NCBI GenBank assembly: GCA_947628395.1
Contig: CANQZP010000046.1
Location: 1-10,469 of the forward strand
Direction of reading: 5' to 3'
DNA: 10,469 nucleotides
Source: an uncultured Clostridia bacterium
GTDB taxonomy: Bacteria; Bacillota; Clostridia; TANB77; CAG-508
Part shown: piece by piece, positions 6,105-10,469 of the stretch
Layout of the letters: each line of letters begins with the position of its first letter
Position numbering within the stretch: position 1 is the stretch's first letter
Position numbers and translations under genes: made by a program
Notes under the pieces: model-generated
What the model saw: the letters and a program-made list of their open reading frames with translations, nothing else
Databases searched by the model: none
What the model was told of the DNA's origin: nothing

Positions 6105-8408
6105 ATTAATTTAATATTAGTAATTACCATTGGATATATCTTTGGAATTATTACTGGGCTATACTTGAATAAAATAAGTATAGCTCTTTTTTTTATAGTT
6201 TTAAATTTGATATATCTTTTTTTCAAAAATTCAAAAAAATTTAATAGATATTTAAAAATCTTCTTTCCTATTATAATTTTTATTTCTTTTCAGTTTTTTA
6301 TTTTATTTGGTTTTTTTAGAGTTTATAATCTTGAACATAAGCATGAAAATTTATATAAAAATTTAAAGGATGTAACTGTTATTGGTATAGTTCAAAGTGA
6401 AATAAATAAGAGTGAATATTATAATTATTTTGATTTGAAAGTAGAGAGTGTAAATTATAATTTGAAATTTAAAGGAACGAAAATTACGGTAAGAGTAAAA
6501 AAAGATTTAAAAATAGAGTATGGTGATAGATTAGTAATTAAAGGAGAGTTTTTAGAAACTGCAGGTTACAAAAATAAAGGCATATTTCAATATAAAGACT
6601 ATTGTAAGACTCTAAATATCTATGGAAGTGTTACTGCAAAAAAAGTAGATAAGATTGATGAAAAAAGAGATTTGAGTTTTTTTAGTTATAAAATAAGACA
6701 GCATATAAAGAAAAATATTGATGATTATTTTGGAGAAAATGAATCAGCAGTTTTAAAGGGAATTTTACTTGGAGATACTGATGATATTTCAGACGATATA
6801 AAAAATGATTTTAGGGATAGTAGTATTTCACATGTTCTGGCTGTTTCTGGTGCTCATATTTCTTGTATTATTATTGGAGTTAATTTAGTATGTGGATTTT
6901 TTCTTAAGAGTTCAAATTTAAAAAAGATTTTTATTATACTTATCTTATCATTTTTTACTTTTATTGTAGGTTTTAGCCCTTCTGTTATTAGAGCTGTTTT
7001 TATGGTAATCTTGGGACTGCTTAGTAAACTTATTCATAGAAAAAGTAATGTTTATTTTAATCTAGTTATAAGTTCTTTACTAATTTTAATAGTTAATCCA
7101 TATTATATAATTAGTCCAAGTTTTTTGTTATCTTTTTTGGCAACTTTAGGAATTGTGTATATGTATAAAAAGTGTAAGATAAAGTTAAAAAATAAATTTT
7201 TAAATTATGTCTTAAATTTAATTTTAGTGAGTATATATGCTAATTTATTTATTTTTCCTATTATGGCTTATTTTTTTAATCAAATTTCATTTTCATTTTT
7301 TATTACGAATTTATTTATATCACCAATCATCTTAGGAATAGAGCTTATTGGAATGTTATTTTTAATTTTTCCAAATGAAGTATTTAGTTTTGTTTTAAAT
7401 ATTTTATTAAACCTTTTAATTTTTATTTCTAATTTTTGTTCTCAAATTCCACTTTCTAAAATATTTGTGAGTTCTCCATGGATAGTAGAGTTAGTTTTTT
7501 ATTATTTAGTTATATTGTTTTTAACGACTAAAAAATACAGATACATTCTAAAGAAAATATTGATTATATTTATTATAATTATTCTTTTGTTTAATTTGTT
7601 TTTTTATTTTGATAATAGATTGATTATATCATTTATTGATGTAGGGCAGGGAGATTCAACACTTATAGAGACCCAGGCTGGAAAGGTTATTATAATTGAT
7701 GGTGGTGGGAGTGATACTTATGATATTGGAAAAAATGTGTTAATGCCATATTTATTAAACAAAAGAATTAGAAAGATTGATTATATGTTTATTTCTCATT
7801 TTGATACAGACCATGTTGGTGGATTATTTTATATAATGGAGAATTTAAAGGTTCAAAATATAATTATTGGTAAACAATTTGATGATACAGAAAACTTAAG
7901 AAAATTTTTAGAAATTGCTAATAAAAAGAGAATTAATGTAAATATTGTTAGCAAAGGTTCAAGAATAAATATTGAAAAAGATTTGTATTTTGATGTTATA
8001 TGGCCTGATAGTGGCGAAAAAGTTTCAGAAAATTCTATAAATAATAATGCTATGGTATGTAAAATGAATTATAATAATTTTTCTGTTTTATTTACAGGAG
8101 ATATTGAAGAAAAAGCTGAAAATATATTGACTTTAAAATATAAAAACACAGATTACTTAAACTCTACGGTTTTAAAAGTTGGACATCATGGTTCTGATTC
8201 TTCTTCTATTCAAGAATTTCTAGATTTAGTAAAACCTAAGATTGCTTTAATTGGTGTAGGATTAAATAATAAATATGGTCATCCAGATAATCAAGTTTTG
8301 GAGAGGCTTCAGAAATTAAGTTGCAAGATTTATAGAACTGACTTAAATGGAGAAATAAATATTATGGTTAGTAAAGGGAATATAAAAATTAAAAAAAATA
8401 ATAAGTAA
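6105..8408 (+). CDS. comEC: ComEC/Rec2 DNA internalisation channel
   Basis: ComEC forms the inner-membrane channel that brings single-stranded DNA into the cell during transformation. From the proposed start it has 767 residues, a usual length. Order: two N-terminal membrane helices (about 1-66), an outer soluble domain (about 75-190), the multi-pass competence domain (about 200-485) with GILLGD and SHVLAVSGAHIS (His243, His251), then a C-terminal metallo-beta-lactamase domain from about 505. That domain keeps DVGQGDS, ISHFDTDHVGG (His565, Asp567, Asp569, His570), VGHHGS (His694, His695) and YGHPD, so its metal site looks intact. The start is unusual: ATT at 6105, which restores the conserved-looking first helix (NLILVITIGYIFGIITGLYL) and sits behind GAGGTGA. 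If TTG 6165 were used, this helix would be lost and 747 residues would remain. It is 13 bases from the preceding hydrolase gene. Confidence 0.93.
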   Translation: MNLILVITIGYIFGIITGLYLNKISIALFFIVLNLIYLFFKNSKKFNRYLKIFFPIIIFISFQFFILFGFFRVYNLEHKHENLYKNLKDVTVIGIVQSEINKSEYYNYFDLKVESVNYNLKFKGTKITVRVKKDLKIEYGDRLVIKGEFLETAGYKNKGIFQYKDYCKTLNIYGSVTAKKVDKIDEKRDLSFFSYKIRQHIKKNIDDYFGENESAVLKGILLGDTDDISDDIKNDFRDSSISHVLAVSGAHISCIIIGVNLVCGFFLKSSNLKKIFIILILSFFTFIVGFSPSVIRAVFMVILGLLSKLIHRKSNVYFNLVISSLLILIVNPYYIISPSFLLSFLATLGIVYMYKKCKIKLKNKFLNYVLNLILVSIYANLFIFPIMAYFFNQISFSFFITNLFISPIILGIELIGMLFLIFPNEVFSFVLNILLNLLIFISNFCSQIPLSKIFVSSPWIVELVFYYLVILFLTTKKYRYILKKILIIFIIIILLFNLFFYFDNRLIISFIDVGQGDSTLIETQAGKVIIIDGGGSDTYDIGKNVLMPYLLNKRIRKIDYMFISHFDTDHVGGLFYIMENLKVQNIIIGKQFDDTENLRKFLEIANKKRINVNIVSKGSRINIEKDLYFDVIWPDSGEKVSENSINNNAMVCKMNYNNFSVLFTGDIEEKAENILTLKYKNTDYLNSTVLKVGHHGSDSSSIQEFLDLVKPKIALIGVGLNNKYGHPDNQVLERLQKLSCKIYRTDLNGEINIMVSKGNIKIKKNNK

Positions 8409-8457
8409 GTATATTTTTTCAAAAGTTACCAATAATAAACAAAAAGGAAGATGATTT

Positions 8458-9042
8458 ATGAAGAAAGTTTTTTATTTGTTTTTATTGATATTTTTATTTG
8501 GTATTGGAGTTGGATATATTTACTTAAACGAGACTTCTACAAAGGAAGAGGAGTTTGGTACTGAAAATTCTATTAATCCTCAAAATTTACTGACTCCGGA
8601 AAATATAGTTGATGGAAATACTGTAAATGTTGATTCTCAGGAGATAAAAATTTCTCCGCAAGCTGTTTTAATTATAAATAAGTATTATAAGGACTGTAAT
8701 CATACTATTACGAATTTAGTTGAGATTCCTCCTGATATGGTTAATTTAACAGAGGATAAATTAAAGGCTGAATATCCTGATTGGGAAGTGATTAGTTTTA
8801 GTTCAAGAGAGGTTTCGATATATAAGGAGTTTGATGGGATTTGTAATGAGCATTATGTATTAAGGGAAAATAATGGTGTGATTACTGTTTATTCTTTAGA
8901 TGAGGATGAGAATGAGACTGTATATGAGATTACTGATATTAGTGTTGAGTATCTTACTGATGGGGATAGAGATAGAATACGAAATGGGCTTGTGATTTAT
9001 GGGAAGAATGAGCTTAATGCGTTTTTGGAGGATTTTGAATAA
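8458..9042 (+). CDS. BofC C-terminal-domain-like protein
   Basis: The 194-residue protein has one N-terminal hydrophobic segment at about 3-23 (VFYLFLLIFLFGIGVGYIYL), so it is anchored or secreted. A polar linker follows. The C-terminal part at about 125-194 (FDGICNEHYVLRENNGVITV, then DISVEYLTDGDRDRIRNGL, then VYGKNELNAFLEDFE-like) resembles the BofC C-terminal domain. In Bacillus subtilis, BofC is a forespore-made intermembrane protein that delays SpoIVB-triggered sigma-K activation. Many Clostridia carry shorter or differently built proteins with this domain whose role is less clear. ATG 8458 follows an AAGGAAG Shine-Dalgarno. It lies 49 bases after comEC with no terminator between, so read-through is likely. 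The domain call is from memory of the family; the sporulation role is inferred and supported by ylbJ next door. Confidence 0.62.
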   Translation: MKKVFYLFLLIFLFGIGVGYIYLNETSTKEEEFGTENSINPQNLLTPENIVDGNTVNVDSQEIKISPQAVLIINKYYKDCNHTITNLVEIPPDMVNLTEDKLKAEYPDWEVISFSSREVSIYKEFDGICNEHYVLRENNGVITVYSLDEDENETVYEITDISVEYLTDGDRDRIRNGLVIYGKNELNAFLEDFE

Positions 9043-9087
9043 AATAGAGGGGACAGCAATGTCTATTTAAGTCTAAAAATATAGCAT

Positions 9088-9305
9088 AAAAAAGCAAGTA
9101 TAATAATTGATTTTTTATAGCTTTGCTGTCGCAACTTTCAGATTAAAAAGTATTTCGTAGGGGCGATTATCAATCGCTCGGCCTTCGAAGGAAATGCGAA
9201 ATACAAAAATATCTGTAAGTTGCTTCAATCGCACTCGCCTGAAAAAATCAGGCTCGTTTGGTCGCTGCGCAGCTATTTAAAAATCAATTATTATACAGCT
9301 TTTTT
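9088..9305. repeat. Nested branched inverted repeat, MITE-like or foldback element
   Basis: Outer arms 9088-9121 and 9272-9305 are inverted copies, with GTATAATAATTGATTTTT shared exactly. Inner arms 9131-9157 and 9197-9223 match at 20 of 27 positions; the mismatches are mainly an A run facing an A run. The centre holds GCGATT/AATCGC (9163-9168 with 9172-9177) and the palindrome CCTTCGAAGG (9182-9191). The right side has an extra branch GCCTGA/TCAGGC (9237-9242 with 9248-9253) and the palindrome GCTGCGCAGC (9264-9273). The interior is much richer in G+C than both neighbouring genes. No reading frame or transposase is present, and I saw no target-site duplication. The GTAGGGGCGA...TCGC core is reminiscent of short dispersed repeats in Clostridia, from memory. 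Confidence 0.75.
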
Positions 9306-9306
9306 T
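9272..9306 (+). terminator. Possible bidirectional terminator formed by the element's outer arms
   Basis: The outer arms end in AAAAAAGC on the left (9088-9095) and GCTTTTTTT on the right (9298-9306), so either strand yields a long helix followed by U residues. The element lies between convergent genes with no other terminator visible, so it may end both transcripts. The closing helix spans about 150 enclosed bases, which makes this less certain than a simple hairpin. Confidence 0.4.
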
Positions 9307-9326
9307 GAATTCGTTTGGTATTATAG

Positions 9327-10325
9327 CTAGTTTAAAGAGAAGTTGAATATTGGGAATATGCAAATTAGTAGGTATGTGTAAATTGCAGATAAGGTTCCAT
9401 GAAGTAGTTTTCCATATATGTATGATTTTATTGATAAGTCTGATTTTGCTGTAATACTAAATACTTGAAGTAATACTGATATTCCACCAAAACCTATTAA
9501 AAAGGCACTAATTACTATGTTTATAGTGATATTTTTGCTTATAATTGAAGATACAAAACTTACTCCATTTGTTAGTTCGACTAATCCTATAATTATTCCT
9601 TTTAACCAGTCATTAGGTAAAATTGATAGGATATTACTTTGTAATAGTATTGAAATTATAACTGAAAATAGTATTATAAATCCACCTATCATAAAAACTG
9701 TATTTAATGAGTTTTTTATACTGTTTCCAATCACTTCACCAATATTGTTAAATGTTAAATAAGATGTAGTTTCTTGACTACTTCTTTTTAGTTTGGAACT
9801 TTTCCAAAATCTAAAGATAAGTCCTACAGAGATGGTTCCTAGAATATGTGTGATTAGTAAAAGAAGTCCTATAGATTTATCTAAGAACATACATGTTCCA
9901 ACAGTTCCGAGTATGAACATTGGTCCAGAGTTATTTGTAAAGGCGAGTAGTCGTTCTCCTTCTTCTTTTGATAACATATTTTGATTTCTAAAGTCGGTAA
10001 CTATTTTAGCTCCAGTTGGATATCCGCTTATGATTCCCATAATGAATGGAAATGCAGCAAGTCCAGGAACGTTGAATATTGGTTTCATGTATTTATTTAG
10101 TTTTTCGCTCATTAGTGGTATTAAGTTTGTGTGTGATAGTAGGTCGCTTGCTATGAAGAACGGGAATAGTGATGGGAATACTCCTGTGAAGAATAGTTCT
10201 ATTCCTTTTTTGGCGGCTTGAATATTTGCTGTGGAGAATAATACTAGGCATATTGTGAATATTGTTATTAGTATTGTGAAGAAGTATTCTTTTAATTTTA
10301 TTATAAAGATTGTGGGTGTTTTCAT
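9327..10325 (-). CDS. ylbJ: Sporulation integral membrane protein YlbJ
   Basis: YlbJ is a multi-pass membrane protein needed for normal spore formation; in Bacillus subtilis it is made under sigma-E in the mother cell. It belongs to the nucleoside-recognition (Gate) transporter-like group, and its substrate is not established here. The 332-residue product shows TGVFPSLFPFFIASDLLSHT (about 47-66), PFIMGIISGYPTGAKIV (about 93-109), GERLLAFTNNSGPMFILGTV (about 123-142) and LLITHILGTISVGLIFRFWK (about 155-174), then further hydrophobic segments to the end. It is shorter than the ~400 residues I recall for the Bacillus protein. ATG 10325 lacks a clear Shine-Dalgarno, which is odd among these genes. 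It is convergent with the BofC-like gene across the foldback element. Confidence 0.9.
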   Translation of the reverse strand: MKTPTIFIIKLKEYFFTILITIFTICLVLFSTANIQAAKKGIELFFTGVFPSLFPFFIASDLLSHTNLIPLMSEKLNKYMKPIFNVPGLAAFPFIMGIISGYPTGAKIVTDFRNQNMLSKEEGERLLAFTNNSGPMFILGTVGTCMFLDKSIGLLLLITHILGTISVGLIFRFWKSSKLKRSSQETTSYLTFNNIGEVIGNSIKNSLNTVFMIGGFIILFSVIISILLQSNILSILPNDWLKGIIIGLVELTNGVSFVSSIISKNITINIVISAFLIGFGGISVLLQVFSITAKSDLSIKSYIYGKLLHGTLSAIYTYLLICIFPIFNFSLN

Positions 10326-10349
10326 AGTAAATTATATTATTAAAAAATT

Positions 10350-10380
10350 ATATTATGAGTTTTTTTATTTGATAATATAA
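10350..10380 (-). promoter_or_regulatory. Possible sigma-E-like promoter for ylbJ
   Basis: On the minus strand TTATATT (10380-10374) precedes CATAATAT (10357-10350) by 16 bases. These compare with the sigma-E elements KMATATT and CATACAMT known from Bacillus subtilis, with one and two mismatches. The -10 also fits the sigma-K pattern CATANNNTA. The first transcribed base would lie about 15-20 bases before the ATG. In AT-rich sequence such matches arise by chance, so this rests mainly on ylbJ being a known sigma-E gene elsewhere. Confidence 0.35.
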
Positions 10381-10381
10381 T

Positions 10382-10469
10382 GAAATTGTAGCTAAAGACA
10401 TCCGCTCCCAGGGATTTATCTATTTTTCTGGTTGTTTTTCCCCAATGGGGCTGTAATAATGCTACTCGC
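10382..10469. other. Unassigned, more GC-rich segment at the window edge
   Basis: This stretch contains CCCC-AAT-GGGG (10440-10443 with 10447-10450) and the pair GTAGC (10388-10392) with GCTAC (10461-10465), which could close an ~80-base folded RNA. A perfect TATAAT lies just before it on the + strand (10376-10381), with only a poor -35. On the minus strand one frame is open from the window edge to a stop at 10340 (42 residues), but it uses CGA, CCC, CTG and GCG codons that are uncommon in the window's genes. It may be a small RNA, the edge of another repeat, or a gene remnant. I cannot decide between them. Confidence 0.25.

Noticed and set aside
6165..6167. TTG as the start of comEC
   Set aside because: It has no Shine-Dalgarno, and using it would cut off a typical first membrane helix; the strong Shine-Dalgarno lies about 66 bases upstream. 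It is kept only as the fallback start.
5930..6226. Minus-strand open frame across the hydrolase-comEC junction
   Set aside because: It overlaps two secure genes, and the product shows only compositional bias.
8409..8437. Sigma-G-like promoter (GTATA ... CAATAATA) before the BofC-like gene
   Set aside because: The -10 does not fit CATNNTA properly, and such matches are easy to find in AT-rich sequence.
9088..9305. CRISPR array or integron attC site in the repeat-rich gap
   Set aside because: There are no regularly spaced direct repeats, no cas or integrase gene, and the symmetry is nested and inverted.
9517..10221. Three + strand open frames inside ylbJ
   Set aside because: They lie wholly inside ylbJ on the opposite strand, with no Shine-Dalgarno or recognisable domain.

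Overview
The window is very AT-rich and its genes carry strong Shine-Dalgarno sequences. The ribosomal proteins look Firmicute-like, and two sporulation-type genes (a BofC-domain protein and ylbJ) sit near the right end. Together these point to an endospore-forming, low-GC Clostridia-type bacterium. I cannot name the genus from sequence reading alone.

Positions 1-2184 hold the ribosomal stalk cluster in its conserved order: the 3' part of rplK (L11), then rplA (L1), rplJ (L10) and rplL (L7/L12), all on the + strand. Two RNA control elements can be read between the genes. A small two-stem structure just before the rplA Shine-Dalgarno resembles an L1-binding operator. A full L10 leader before rplJ contains mutually exclusive antiterminator and terminator helices. 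A long terminator closes the cluster after rplL, so rpoB does not follow directly, although it does in many bacteria.

Positions 2323-4535 hold two proteins of the cell envelope: a small prepilin-like protein resembling a minor pseudopilin, and a 536-residue acidic protein with one N-terminal membrane anchor, apparently with its own promoter and terminator.

Positions 4649-9042 look like one transcription unit, driven by a near-consensus vegetative promoter. It encodes a secreted NlpC/P60 cell-wall hydrolase with three SH3b-type repeats, then the DNA-uptake channel ComEC, then a BofC-domain protein. ComEC has no ATG, GTG or TTG at a sensible place. Its Shine-Dalgarno and conserved N-terminus point to an ATT start at 6105.

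Positions 9043-9326 hold no gene. They contain a nested, branched inverted repeat of about 220 bases that is much richer in G+C than its surroundings and resembles a foldback or MITE-like element. It lies between the convergent bofC-type gene and ylbJ (minus strand, 9327-10325) and could also terminate both. Upstream of ylbJ is a possible sigma-E-like promoter, then about 90 bases of unassigned, more GC-rich sequence up to the window edge.

How the genes may work together: ComEC, a pseudopilin-like protein and a peptidoglycan hydrolase within 6 kb could all serve DNA passage through the wall, but this is inference from proximity only. The two right-hand genes fit a sporulation role.
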